From NCBI RefSeq assembly GCF_000407185.1, contig NZ_KE136481.1, positions 327,136-391,135 on the forward strand: a stretch of DNA of 64,000 bases, given 5' to 3'. A program made the position numbers and the translations under genes. Numbering within the stretch: position 1 is the first letter of the stretch; each line of letters starts with the position of its first letter. Under the pieces are notes generated by a model. It was given only the letters and a program-made list of their open reading frames with translations. It was not told the origin of the DNA and ran no database searches. Below, one piece after another: positions 8,390 through 17,252 of this stretch. Source of the stretch: Enterococcus malodoratus ATCC 43197. Lineage in GTDB: Bacteria; Bacillota; Bacilli; Lactobacillales; Enterococcaceae.

Positions 8390-9154
8390 TTACAATTTTT
8401 TTCGATTAAAAACGAGTATGCTCAAAACTATGAAAAGTATAAAAAGAACTGTACTGATAATGATTGCCGGGAAATAGTCTTGAAGCACCGATCCTTTTTG
8501 CAGAAAACGCATGTTCTGCGTCACTAATGAAATCGGATTGTAGTACTTCGCCTTGTCATACAAATTTGCCAACACAAATAAAATAATCACTCCGCCAGTT
8601 AAGAGTAGTCCCTCATAATTATTTCGGGCAATCGTCGAGGAAAAGATCACTAATCCCAGCAAGAGTATTCCAAAGATCCACATAGGAAGAACCGCCTGAA
8701 AAAGGTGCGGACTTTTATGATCTGGAAAATAATAGACTGTGTACACCCAGGTAACTGAAAAAGTCAGAAACAAACACATCGTCCATTGAAGAACTAAGCT
8801 GAGCATCTTGCCTGCAATGACCGTCCAACGTCTAAGTCCCTTCGTAACCAAATTGATCAAGGTTCCTTTACTGATCTCATTGCTGACGACTCCACTGAAC
8901 ATCAACGCTAAAACAATCAATCCCATTTGTGTCAGGTTTTTATAAAATTGGGTCCATGAATCTAACGAGGTTGGTTCGGGAATTGTTTTTGCTAAGGCTT
9001 CGCCAATCGTCATTTTTACTATTTCTGGTGTTAGCTTTGCCAATAATGGGTTCATCAAACCAAAAATCAAAAATATGATGATTAGGATCATAACCCGTGA
9101 GGTTCGCCAAGCTTCAAACAACTCCTTTTTAGTGAAAAAATAAAGATTTTTCAT
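8390..9154 (-). CDS. ABC transporter permease (YxlG-like)
   Basis: A 254-residue protein with about six membrane segments (21-40, 72-95, 110-135, 150-170, 178-196, 225-248). It begins MKNLYFFTKKELFEAWRTSR, as in ABC-2 permeases of the NatB/YxlG type. Its ATG overlaps the ATPase stop by 4 bases (ATGA). The gene order XRE regulator, PLDc_N, ATPase, permease resembles the Bacillus yxlE-yxlF-yxlG set, with the regulator in place of sigma-Y. Substrate unknown. Confidence 0.75.
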   Translation of the reverse strand: MKNLYFFTKKELFEAWRTSRVMILIIIFLIFGLMNPLLAKLTPEIVKMTIGEALAKTIPEPTSLDSWTQFYKNLTQMGLIVLALMFSGVVSNEISKGTLINLVTKGLRRWTVIAGKMLSLVLQWTMCLFLTFSVTWVYTVYYFPDHKSPHLFQAVLPMWIFGILLLGLVIFSSTIARNNYEGLLLTGGVIILFVLANLYDKAKYYNPISLVTQNMRFLQKGSVLQDYFPAIIISTVLFILFIVLSILVFNRKKL

Positions 9155-10086
9155 CGGACCACCTCCAAGAAAATCGATTCTAATGTTGGAGTGCTCTTTT
9201 TGATCATCCGTGGATAGATCTGATAGGTTTCAAATAATTGAAAAATCAACGGCGCGACTTTTTCATAATTCTCTGTGTACTTTACAATGAATGTATTTTT
9301 TTGTGAGTCAAAAGAGTAGCTCTTTATAACTTTGGATGCCACTAATCCTTCTAATGCTTTAGTAAAGGGGGCAAGTCCTGTTGATTCATTAAACTCAATC
9401 ATCATTTGGTCTTTGGTATATTTTTGTTTCAGTTCATCCAATGAACCGCTAATAACTAATCTGCCCTGATCCAACACACCGACATAATCACAAATTCGTT
9501 CTACATCCGTCAAAATATGAGTGGAAAATAAAATCGTAGTTCGCCCCTTTAAGGCTGAGAGCATCTTGAGAAATTCGTTTCGTCCACTAGGATCCAACGC
9601 AGATGTCGGTTCGTCGCAAATCAATAGTTCGGGGTCATTTAGCAGCGCTTGTGCAATCCCTAAACGTTGCTTCATTCCCCTTGAGTATCCTTTGATTTTC
9701 TTTTTATCCTTACTCAAACCGACAAGTGATAAAATCTCAGGGATCTTGTGCCCCAGTTGTTCTTTTGTCAATCCTGTAATTTCTCCGCAAAATTTTAAAT
9801 ACTCTTGCCCAGACATATAATCATAAAATTCTGGAACATCAGGCAAATAGCCCGTCAGATGATTGGTTTGATTGTCACCAAAAATGACTGGTTTTCCCTT
9901 GACCAAAATTTCTCCACCATTTTTCTCTTCTAAACCAAGAATCATCTTCATAGTTGTGGTTTTACCCGCGCCATTTTCCCCGACAAAACCAAATATAGAT
10001 CCTGTTGGGACAGTCAAATTTAAATTGTCTATAACATTTTTTGAGCCAAATTTTTTTGACACATTTTTTACTTCTAAAATAGTCAT
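9151..10086 (-). CDS. ABC transporter ATP-binding protein (YxlF-like)
   Basis: A 311-residue ATPase starting MTILEVKNVSKKFG. The ATG at 10084-10086 shares one base with the stop of the PLDc_N gene and has AAGGCGG upstream; a TTG one codon earlier is less likely. It shows Walker A GENGAGKTTT, signature YSRGMKQRLGIAQALL, Walker B LLICDEPTSALDP and FSTHIL. The C-terminal part of about 90 residues is typical of ATPases paired with ABC-2 permeases. It energises the permease at 8390-9154. Confidence 0.85.
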   Translation of the reverse strand: MTILEVKNVSKKFGSKNVIDNLNLTVPTGSIFGFVGENGAGKTTTMKMILGLEEKNGGEILVKGKPVIFGDNQTNHLTGYLPDVPEFYDYMSGQEYLKFCGEITGLTKEQLGHKIPEILSLVGLSKDKKKIKGYSRGMKQRLGIAQALLNDPELLICDEPTSALDPSGRNEFLKMLSALKGRTTILFSTHILTDVERICDYVGVLDQGRLVISGSLDELKQKYTKDQMMIEFNESTGLAPFTKALEGLVASKVIKSYSFDSQKNTFIVKYTENYEKVAPLIFQLFETYQIYPRMIKKSTPTLESIFLEVVR

Positions 10087-10295
10087 CAATCATCCGCCTT
10101 CCCAAAAACAAAATAAATGACCGGACCAATGATTTGAATAACAATTACGACTACTAGCCACAGCGCTCTATTTCCGAAGCGATAGTTCTTATGCGTTAAA
10201 ACATGTCGGACTGCTGTGAGCATTAAAATGAGTTCTAGAATAATCAATGGTAAAAAGATTGGCATATTTTCTTTGAGAAAATCAAAATTATTCAT
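10086..10295 (-). CDS. PLDc_N-domain small membrane protein (YxlE-like)
   Basis: A 69-residue protein with two membrane segments (about 13-31 and 45-64) and the PLDc_N hallmark: a positive turn (HKNYRFGNRALW) followed by IQIIGPVIYFVFGK. In Bacillus the similar YxlE sits between regulatory genes and the YxlFG transporter. The start ATG overlaps the end of the regulator gene by 8 bases. It probably modulates or assembles with the ABC transporter. No catalytic motif is present. Confidence 0.75.
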   Translation of the reverse strand: MNNFDFLKENMPIFLPLIILELILMLTAVRHVLTHKNYRFGNRALWLVVVIVIQIIGPVIYFVFGKADD

Positions 10296-11415
10296 TTTCT
10301 GTCGTACCTCTTTCTCTAACAGTTCGCAATTCGATATAGATCATTTGTAGTTGTTCTTGATTCTTGAAATTTACGAACGTTGGGTTATCTACTACGATAT
10401 CAATGAGACTTTCTTTGACCTTTCTTGAATCTCTCGGTAATTGATTCCCAATTTCTAATTGCTCCAACCACTCTTCTACTTGATCAAAATAGTCATCGCC
10501 ATGGAGATCAACGGGAAAATCAGTTTGTTTCATGATAGTTAGAAAGGCACTCAACTCTCTCAATGCACCCTCTTCATCGTTCATTTGCGCATAGCCAAAA
10601 ACAGCAGATAATTGAAAATTCATTAAGGCTACTGGATGCAACTGTTTAAAATTGAAAATAGCAGCAAATTCATTTCCTCGTGAAACAGTTTCTGAGAATT
10701 TTTTAGGATCATGAATTAATAGCTGTAAATAGTTGGAGAAAAAACTTAAAAAAACGGTTGTATATTGGTAGATCGCACTCTGAAGTGTACCGATTGCTCT
10801 TTGATCATCCCCTTTTTGCTGCTGCGCCGCTGCAATTAAACTCTCTATTGGAAACAATACAGGCACCTGATCTCCCAAAATCGTCAACACTTGATCAAAA
10901 TCTTGCAATGTCAAGGATGTATAGGCTTCATACTTTAAAGCTTGAGTAATCATCTCCGGATCTTTCGCTTGCGTTCGAACATGAATGAATAACTCCTGAG
11001 CCTCTTTATTATACGTTTGTATTTTCTCTTCTCCTGGCAGCATATCCGCATGATTTACTAAAAACATGCCCATCTGTAAAACAAAAGGATAGCAAGAATA
11101 ATACCTTCTAACAAAACTGCGGATGGTCGCCAAGACATCATCTGCTGATTTAGTTTCCAACGATTCCTTCAGCATAGTATAAATTCGTTGAATTTCATGA
11201 TTGTCTAACTGTGGCTCATAAGTTAATAATGAATCAATGGTAATATCAAAATAAGCGGCCAATAGAGGCAACAAAGTAATATCTGGATAAGTCTGCCCGG
11301 TCTCCCATTTAGATACAGATGCTTTTGATACTCCAACAAAATTTGCCAGTTCTTGTTGCGTTACCTGTTTTTCTTTGCGTTTTTCCATGATAATAGGTCC
11401 AATATTCATATCCAT
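10288..11415 (-). CDS. XRE-family regulator with long helical C-terminal domain
   Basis: A 375-residue cytoplasmic regulator. The N-terminal HTH_3 domain (about 8-62) contains VTQQELANFVGVSKASVSKWETG, typical of Cro/CI folds. The remaining 310 residues are alpha-helical and resemble the TPR-like sensor part of Rgg or PlcR type regulators, which often bind short peptides; no peptide gene is evident next to it. The start ATG follows AAGGGGG at 8 bases. It overlaps the PLDc_N gene and so is the first gene of a four-gene operon, presumably controlling the ABC transporter. Confidence 0.75.
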   Translation of the reverse strand: MDMNIGPIIMEKRKEKQVTQQELANFVGVSKASVSKWETGQTYPDITLLPLLAAYFDITIDSLLTYEPQLDNHEIQRIYTMLKESLETKSADDVLATIRSFVRRYYSCYPFVLQMGMFLVNHADMLPGEEKIQTYNKEAQELFIHVRTQAKDPEMITQALKYEAYTSLTLQDFDQVLTILGDQVPVLFPIESLIAAAQQQKGDDQRAIGTLQSAIYQYTTVFLSFFSNYLQLLIHDPKKFSETVSRGNEFAAIFNFKQLHPVALMNFQLSAVFGYAQMNDEEGALRELSAFLTIMKQTDFPVDLHGDDYFDQVEEWLEQLEIGNQLPRDSRKVKESLIDIVVDNPTFVNFKNQEQLQMIYIELRTVRERGTTENE

Positions 11416-11516
11416 AGTTTAATCCCCCTTATAATCATTTTAGATTGATTAATATCAGAAGACAATGGAGTTGTTGTTAACTTTAGCGTCAATAAGTTAA
11501 CCTGCACGCAACAAAA

Positions 11517-11544
11517 AAAGACCAGAAGATATTTTCTGATCTTT
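11517..11544 (-). terminator. Terminator of the ynj-like operon
   Basis: AAAGACCAGAA / TTCTGATCTTT with one mismatch, followed on the minus strand by TTTTTTTG. It lies 8 bases beyond the stop of the VTT-domain gene, the last gene of the long minus-strand unit. Confidence 0.75.
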
Positions 11545-11552
11545 CAAAACGA

Positions 11553-12227
11553 TTAATCCTTTTTGTATTCGGAATTCAATTGATTGATTTTTTTACTGAT
11601 CCTTTTGGGAAGATAAGCTAAAAGTGCCAGCAAAATCCCAGCAATAGTCAATTCTATTAACAGCGTCATTGATACTCCCTTAGAAGCAATTTCAGAAGCC
11701 ATAAAGGCGTAAATAAAACTAGCCGGCATCATAGTCAAAAAGGAGATCAAACTAAATTTTTTCACGCTCATCGGTGTCATCGCATAGGCATAACTTTGAA
11801 TAGCGAAAGGAAAGACCGGAACTAACCGTGTAAAAACTAAAAAGGAAATGCCGTTTTCCTTCACTCCCCTTTCAATTTTTTGAAAAGTTGGGTCACTGCC
11901 AAAGCGCGTAAGAATATATTCTCTGGCTACATATTTTCCAATGATAAAAGAAATACTAGCACCCAGAGACGCGCCGATAATCGTTAATAATCCGCCAAGA
12001 AACCCGCCATAAGCAAGACCGCCAACGATTGCTAGGAATTGTCCTGGTAAAAGAAAAACAGCTACAACCACCGAAAGCAATATAAAGATTACATATCCCC
12101 ACCAGCCAAGACCTTCCAAATAGGCTCTTAGGCCGCTAATATCCGTCAAAAAACCAACCAACCCAAATTGATAAGCCATAAAAATTACCAGCAGTAATAA
12201 CAAAATAAATATAATTATTTTTTTCAC
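11553..12227 (-). CDS. TVP38/TMEM64 (VTT-domain) membrane protein, YdjX/YdjZ-like
   Basis: A 224-residue polytopic protein with about six membrane segments and the VTT/SNARE-associated signature: LPGQFLAIVGGLAYGGFLGG at about 60-80, GASLGASISFIIGKYVAR, and FLVFTRLVPVFPFAIQSY. The start is GTG after AAGGAGAACGG. The family is thought to move lipids or small molecules, but the substrate is generally unknown. It is the last gene of the long minus-strand unit that also encodes a Ynj-like ABC importer and rhodanese. In E. coli, ydjX and ydjZ of this family lie next to ynjABCDE, which supports a shared pathway. Confidence 0.8.
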   Translation of the reverse strand: MKKIIIFILLLLLVIFMAYQFGLVGFLTDISGLRAYLEGLGWWGYVIFILLSVVVAVFLLPGQFLAIVGGLAYGGFLGGLLTIIGASLGASISFIIGKYVAREYILTRFGSDPTFQKIERGVKENGISFLVFTRLVPVFPFAIQSYAYAMTPMSVKKFSLISFLTMMPASFIYAFMASEIASKGVSMTLLIELTIAGILLALLAYLPKRISKKINQLNSEYKKD

Positions 12228-12286
12228 CCGTTCTCCTTTCTATTTTTCAGATCGTGATAATCTTTCTGATCAATTCCGCGACTGCT

Positions 12287-13138
12287 TTATTGCAGGCCTT
12301 TAACCATTCGATCGATGATCAGTTGATTAAACTCAGAGACCGTTAAAAGCTTTTTAGGCATTCTTACCGAATAAATAGATTTTTCGGTCAAGATAATCCG
12401 ACCTTTATCGATGGTCGGTTGTTGTTCTGCCAAATAAAAACGCTCGTTACTGAAAAGCTCTGGCCGCTCCAAATATACGGCCGTCGTCATATCCCAATTG
12501 CAAAATCCACTAAAATTAAAAACCTCTTCATTCCATTCGATCCATTTTTCCAACGTGCTGCGGATCCACTCGGCTCTTTCTTGTGGAATGACTTCTTTTG
12601 CTAGAGAAAGAAACTGTTCGAGTTCGGTTATCGAAAAAAATGCTTCTGATGTCATATGCCCATTCATGATGACAACTTTCGCCTGACTCAATAAAACCGT
12701 TTCGGCTGCTAACGGATCACAAGAAAAATTCAATTCTGTGACCGGATGATGATTAACCACTAAAGGTTCGGTTGTACCGCCCATCACTATTATTTCTTTA
12801 ACCTTTTCAAAAAAAAGTGGATCTAGCTTTTTTGCTTCTGCTAAATTTGTCAAGGCACCTGTCGCTAAAATCGTCACTTCATTTGGATAGCAATTCACTT
12901 GTTCCGCCAGAAATTCTGCTTGATGGTTCCCGTAATAATTGAAGGATAAATCCAATCGCCGCTGAAGCTCTTTTGTCATTTGAGTAACTTTTTCTAACGT
13001 ATCATTTCCATAAGTCAGTGTAACACCTAGCAAATCGATTACCGGAGAACCGAGTAAATAGAACAAGGTTAATCCGTCATCTACGTCTCTATTTCCCAAG
13101 CCAAATGTATTGTCGCAATCTAAAATAACCTTTCTCAT
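12287..13138 (-). CDS. Inosine/uridine-preferring nucleoside hydrolase family protein
   Basis: A 283-residue protein from ATG at 13136-13138, which overlaps the stop of the upstream gene as ATGA. The N-terminal metal-binding region reads LDCDNTFG...RDVDDGLTL, the nucleoside-hydrolase Asp cluster with a spacing variant. ILATGALTNLA, IVMGGT and the C-terminal Asp in CNWDMTTAVY are also family features. Members split the N-glycosidic bond of ribosides using Ca2+. Among glycosyltransferases and an importer it may release a base-like aglycone, or free ribose, from an imported or built glycoside. The substrate cannot be read from sequence. Confidence 0.8.
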   Translation of the reverse strand: MRKVILDCDNTFGLGNRDVDDGLTLFYLLGSPVIDLLGVTLTYGNDTLEKVTQMTKELQRRLDLSFNYYGNHQAEFLAEQVNCYPNEVTILATGALTNLAEAKKLDPLFFEKVKEIIVMGGTTEPLVVNHHPVTELNFSCDPLAAETVLLSQAKVVIMNGHMTSEAFFSITELEQFLSLAKEVIPQERAEWIRSTLEKWIEWNEEVFNFSGFCNWDMTTAVYLERPELFSNERFYLAEQQPTIDKGRIILTEKSIYSVRMPKKLLTVSEFNQLIIDRMVKGLQ

Positions 13139-13800
13139 TCTAATAGCCCTCGATTCTTTTCTAACCAATCCGATAAATAGTAGTTTCCCTCCACTAACTC
13201 GTTATGAATCCTTTTTAAATCGACAGGGTAATCAATATCCTGCAAAGGGGAAACAAAAGAAACCTCAAAACCAGTTAATCGCTTCAGTGTCGCTGTCAAT
13301 ACATCACTTTTGCCCCATGAAATATTTGTTTCAAATATCGCGGATAAATCGATCCCTCGAGTGCAGCCAATTAAATAATATCCGCCATCCAAGGAGGGGC
13401 CAAGTACAATCTCCTGCATTTGTTCAAAGGCTGTTTGGATTATTTCATTAGTTAAATTAGGGATGTCGCTGCCAGTCAGTATGACTTTTTCATAACCAAT
13501 AGGTAACACATGTTTTATGGCATGATCCATACGTTCTCCAATCGTTTGTCCTTCTTGTGAAAACGAATTAAAGCTTTCAGGCAAAGCAGAGATAAGTGGC
13601 GTCGGATCTCCTTCATCTGAGTATGCAAGATAAAGATCAATCCCCTGCTCGCTTAATTGCTCAAATTTTATAAAGCTGTCTCTTAGCATCCGCAGTTGGA
13701 CTTCGCAGGCCTCTTTTCCACTTAGTGAACTTTGCAGGCGAGTCTTAACCTTATTAGGGATAGGAACTCGTGTGAATAGTATATATGCGTGTTTATTCAA
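13135..13800 (-). CDS. TIGR04282/DUF2064-type nucleotidyl/glycosyl transferase
   Basis: A 221-residue GT-A-like protein. It starts AYILFTRVPIPNKVKTRL, the usual FxRxPxxGxVKTRL element, with LTGSDIPNLT (nucleotide or metal Asp) and LGPSLDGGYYLIG in the middle and QDIDYPVDL near the end. Automated names call this family arsenosugar biosynthesis glycosyltransferase, but no arsM or arsS is nearby here, so that name should not be taken literally. The start overlaps the phosphotransferase gene by 8 bases. It works together with the TIGR04283 enzyme at 14802-15482 in this operon. Confidence 0.75.
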   Translation of the reverse strand: MNKHAYILFTRVPIPNKVKTRLQSSLSGKEACEVQLRMLRDSFIKFEQLSEQGIDLYLAYSDEGDPTPLISALPESFNSFSQEGQTIGERMDHAIKHVLPIGYEKVILTGSDIPNLTNEIIQTAFEQMQEIVLGPSLDGGYYLIGCTRGIDLSAIFETNISWGKSDVLTATLKRLTGFEVSFVSPLQDIDYPVDLKRIHNELVEGNYYLSDWLEKNRGLLE

Positions 13801-14788
13801 AGACTTCCTCCTTCAGTGTCTGACGTAGAAAATCTTCATTCATATAACTAGAAACTTTTTCAAAAATTTCTTGGTTTTTCAATTCTTTAGTATCTCTTTT
13901 GTAACTATCATACGCCATTGCCGACCAAGACAGAGCCCGCAGCATCAAGTAAGGATGGTAGATTCGTAACGCTTCAGAAAAACTCTTCGAATCAAAACCG
14001 GTTGTTTGAAGATAACTGGAGAAAAATGCCTGCTTTTTTGTTTGAGTCAAAACTAAGTTACTGCGCCAAAGAGTTGTCGTTGAGGCTAAAAATTGTGATA
14101 TATCCTGAACGGGATGGCTGATTACTGGTTTTTCCCAATCGATCAAGAAGCCCTTTTTCCCAATGATAAAATTATGCGAATTCACTTCTGTATTGTTGAC
14201 ACGCCATTGGTCAAGCTCAACGAAGAACTGCTGCTGTTTGATATTTTTAGCGCATTGATTAAGCGCAACTGCCAGCAGCCTTTGAGCCGAAATGGGTACG
14301 AAATCACTGTGCAACACTGGTTCTAGCAATTGCTGACACTCATTGACACGAGCGGATAAAATGGTCGCCTTTTCTTTAACAAAGAGAGTATCAGCTGCTT
14401 CGTCAATCGGTTGCTGATGGATTTCTCCAAAAATTACTGCCGCTTCATTCAAGTCGTTTCGGTAATTCAAAGGCTTACCTGCTAAAAATTCCATGATCAG
14501 CAACCCTTGAGAAAATTTCTGACAACTGTCATCCACATATAATACTCTTGGCGTTCGATTCGTGCGTTCTAACCATTTCAACGCTTGGTATTCATAACGA
14601 ATCTGATTTTCTAGGTTCAACTGGCTTCCATAATTTAAGCGAAAAACATATTTCTTTTGACCAGCAGAAATCAGAAAATTTTGATTATATTCTCCTTGTG
14701 CTAAAAATTCAATCGTGAATGGTTCCTTTAGCTGTAATTTTTCTACCAGCTGTTGTTCCTTCAAATACTCTCGAATCTTTTCTAACAT
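13793..14788 (-). CDS. Phosphotransferase-fold (APH/choline-kinase-like) protein
   Basis: A 331-residue protein with the aminoglycoside/choline kinase fold. The N-lobe contains EYNQNFLISAGQKKYVFRLN, with the likely ATP Lys/Arg, then the hinge LLIMEFLAGKPL. The region that normally reads HGDxxxxN is NTEVNSHNF, so the catalytic His and Asp positions are altered, while the metal-binding Asp is kept in FLIDWEKP. It is therefore either an unusual kinase or a binding protein. ATG follows GAAGGAGT. It sits between the two TIGR04282/04283-type transferases with a small overlap to the next gene, so a sugar, alcohol or nucleoside acceptor is likely. Confidence 0.7.
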   Translation of the reverse strand: MLEKIREYLKEQQLVEKLQLKEPFTIEFLAQGEYNQNFLISAGQKKYVFRLNYGSQLNLENQIRYEYQALKWLERTNRTPRVLYVDDSCQKFSQGLLIMEFLAGKPLNYRNDLNEAAVIFGEIHQQPIDEAADTLFVKEKATILSARVNECQQLLEPVLHSDFVPISAQRLLAVALNQCAKNIKQQQFFVELDQWRVNNTEVNSHNFIIGKKGFLIDWEKPVISHPVQDISQFLASTTTLWRSNLVLTQTKKQAFFSSYLQTTGFDSKSFSEALRIYHPYLMLRALSWSAMAYDSYKRDTKELKNQEIFEKVSSYMNEDFLRQTLKEEVFE

Positions 14789-14801
14789 GAATGACTCCTT
14801 C

Positions 14802-15482
14802 TCATTTATAATATCGTTGTGCCAATTTTTCAGGCGACATTCCCATTAAATAGAGCAATTTTATTTTGTGCATTTTTAAATGGGTACGAAGTTTGCCTTT
14901 CCGAAAACGACGACTTGATGTAACAATCTCTACCGGAAGTTGATAGAAGCGTCCTAGCTTTCGTAATTTCCGGCTTAGACGCCAATCCTCCATTAATGGG
15001 ATGGATTCAAAACCGCCAACTTCATCATAGGATTTTCGTGTCGTAAATAATCCCTGATCACCAAAAACCAATCCAAGATAACGTGCTCGTAAATTTGAGG
15101 TCTCTGCCAAATAGCGGTAAAAACAATCGGATGAATCAAAAGATAGTTTAAAAAAGCCGGCGCTGTAACGTTTGTCAGCTAATACTGTTTGAATATCATC
15201 CAAAAGATTCTTTGTAGCTCCTAAACGGCTATCGCTGTGCAAAAACCACAAACAATCGCCTGAACTTTTTTCGACACCATAGTTTAGCTGTGCTCCGCGA
15301 TTCGCATTCTTCAACTGATAAACAATTGCCCATTTTTCAGCGATCGAAACAGTCTGGTCCTTACTCCCACCATCTACTACAATAATCTCATATGGAATTT
15401 CATGACCAAATTGCTTCAACTGTTGCAATAATCGAGCGATCGTCTTTTCTTCATTTAATACCGGTATAATTATCGAAATCAT
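14802..15482 (-). CDS. TIGR04283-type family-2 glycosyltransferase
   Basis: A 226-residue GT2 enzyme. It opens with ISIIIPVLNEEKTI, followed by IIVVDGGSKDQT, then NRGAQLNYG and WFLHSDSRL with the DxD-like metal site, and ends with MEDWRLSRKLRK. These are the hallmarks of TIGR04283. It starts at ATG overlapping the ATPase stop (ATGA). The pair TIGR04282 plus TIGR04283 recurs in many bacteria near sulfur, arsenic or redox genes. The acceptor here is unknown. Confidence 0.8.
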   Translation of the reverse strand: MISIIIPVLNEEKTIARLLQQLKQFGHEIPYEIIVVDGGSKDQTVSIAEKWAIVYQLKNANRGAQLNYGVEKSSGDCLWFLHSDSRLGATKNLLDDIQTVLADKRYSAGFFKLSFDSSDCFYRYLAETSNLRARYLGLVFGDQGLFTTRKSYDEVGGFESIPLMEDWRLSRKLRKLGRFYQLPVEIVTSSRRFRKGKLRTHLKMHKIKLLYLMGMSPEKLAQRYYK

Positions 15483-16474
15483 CGAGACATCACCTGAAGT
15501 GGTTCCTTGAATTGCAAAAAAAGTTGTTCTTGATTTACTATTTTTTGAGATAAATTGGTCAACTTACAATGTGTCTCGACAATTTTCACATAGGCTCGCT
15601 GCCCGTTTGGCGACCATTCAATGCCTTCAATTAATGCCGGTAATCCTGTCTCGCAGATTTCGGCTTCAGCCCCATAAGGAATAAACAGTAAGACTTCCCC
15701 TTGAAGTCTTTTTGGATTCTGAATCATCAGTTCAGTATCAGCGATTCGGAAGCAATTGTTCTCGACGATTCCGGGAATAAAATTGCTTTCTCCAACTGCC
15801 TCAGCGACCTTTTGATTTGCCGGATAGAAATAAATTTCCTTAGGACCTCCGATTTGTTGGATTTCACCATTCAGCAAAATAATCATTCGATCAGCTAACT
15901 GAAAAGCCTCCTCGCGGTCATGCGTAACCAGAATAACACTAAAACTGTACTCTTTTTGAAGTCGGAGTAAATACTCCCGCATTGAATCCTTTAAATGACT
16001 ATCCAAGTTGGCAAATGGCTCATCCAACAATAATAATTTGGGCTCCAAAATAATTGCGCGAGCCAAAGCCACTCGTTGTTTCTGTCCCCCTGACAGCTGA
16101 TCTGGGAAGTGCTTTTCCAAACCGACCAAATCAAACACTTCAAGAATCTTACTGACTTTCTGAGTGATGACGGTTTTCGAAAACTTTCGCGCCTTCAGCC
16201 CAAAGGTGATATTTTCAACCACAGTCATATGGGGAAAGAGACAGAAATCCTGAAAAACCAAAATTGTTCCCGCTTGAGAAAATCCCTCAGTAAATGTAAT
16301 CGTACCCTTATCTATCGGTTGAATTCCTCCGATTATTTTAAGCAGACTGGTCTTGCCCACTCCTGACGGGCCAAAAAGCGCAACGATCTCTCTTTCACCA
16401 ATATCAAATGACAGATCCTTCAATATTTTATTTTTTCCATAATGCAGCTGCAGATTTTTAACGCTTAGTCCCAC
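15479..16474 (-). CDS. ABC transporter ATP-binding protein (YnjD/PotA type)
   Basis: A 331-residue ATPase from GTG at 16472-16474, which follows GGAGG at 8 bases; a TTG five codons upstream lacks a site. It carries Walker A GPSGVGKTS, signature LSGGQKQRVALARAI, Walker B LLLLDEPFANLD and the H-loop VTHDREEA. A C-terminal TOBE-like domain of about 100 residues follows, as in importer ATPases of the PotA, ThiQ, FbpC and YnjD group. It overlaps the permease gene by 17 bases and works with the two permeases and the binding lipoprotein. Confidence 0.85.
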   Translation of the reverse strand: MGLSVKNLQLHYGKNKILKDLSFDIGEREIVALFGPSGVGKTSLLKIIGGIQPIDKGTITFTEGFSQAGTILVFQDFCLFPHMTVVENITFGLKARKFSKTVITQKVSKILEVFDLVGLEKHFPDQLSGGQKQRVALARAIILEPKLLLLDEPFANLDSHLKDSMREYLLRLQKEYSFSVILVTHDREEAFQLADRMIILLNGEIQQIGGPKEIYFYPANQKVAEAVGESNFIPGIVENNCFRIADTELMIQNPKRLQGEVLLFIPYGAEAEICETGLPALIEGIEWSPNGQRAYVKIVETHCKLTNLSQKIVNQEQLFLQFKEPLQVMSR

Positions 16475-17252
16475 GCTGAATTCCTCCAATAACTGTTTTC
16501 AAAATAAATACGCCTAATATCGTACATCCTAAAAAAAGCAAACTGTAGGAAGATGCCAAACCAAACCGACCATTATTTGCATAAGGAAGCAATAACAGTG
16601 GCAAAGTAACGATCTTTCCTCCGCCAATAAAAAAAGTCGGCAGGTATTGACTGAATGATACGATGAATACCATCGTCGCCGAAGCAATGATTCCTGGACG
16701 CAACAACGGCCAAGTAATCTGCCAAAAAACGGACCACGGTTTAGCTCCTAAACTTTGAGCAGTCAAACTGTATCCTTCACCTAACTGACGATAGCTCTCC
16801 AATAAGATTTGCATGGCATAAGGCAGACAGAAATAAGTATGAATCAAGATGATCCCCAAAAAAGTTCCTGTCAAACGTAATTGTAAAAATAAAACCTGAC
16901 TCGACGTAATGATTGCTATAGCAGGTAAAATTAATGGCAGATATACCAAAACCTCCACAAACCGTTGTGACATATTTTTCTGAAAGGCAAAATACCTCGC
17001 TGCAGGCAACGCCGCTACGATGCTTACCATCGTCGTCGCAAAAGCAATCACAAAGCTATTGATTACTGCCGGCCAAAAATTCGGTTCAGCAAGCATTTGC
17101 TTATATATTTTAGCAGCTAAGGCCTTTGGAAAAATAGCCGGATACATCCACTCTGTACTGACCGACCATAAAATCAGTAAAATTAATGGAAGGAGCACCA
17201 TCAGCGCTGCAATAATTAGTAGAATATAGTTTCTTTTTGACGCAAATTTCAT
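16458..17252 (-). CDS. ABC importer permease 2 (YnjC C-half-like)
   Basis: A 264-residue BPD_transp_1 permease with six membrane segments. The EAA cytoplasmic loop is visible as LTAQSLGAKPWSVFWQITWP, where the G at the end of the EAA element is kept. ATG overlaps the upstream permease stop as ATGA. In E. coli YnjC both permease halves are fused in one chain. Here they are separate genes, as in Fe3+, thiamine or polyamine importers. Confidence 0.85.
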   Translation of the reverse strand: MKFASKRNYILLIIAALMVLLPLILLILWSVSTEWMYPAIFPKALAAKIYKQMLAEPNFWPAVINSFVIAFATTMVSIVAALPAARYFAFQKNMSQRFVEVLVYLPLILPAIAIITSSQVLFLQLRLTGTFLGIILIHTYFCLPYAMQILLESYRQLGEGYSLTAQSLGAKPWSVFWQITWPLLRPGIIASATMVFIVSFSQYLPTFFIGGGKIVTLPLLLLPYANNGRFGLASSYSLLFLGCTILGVFILKTVIGGIQRGTKR

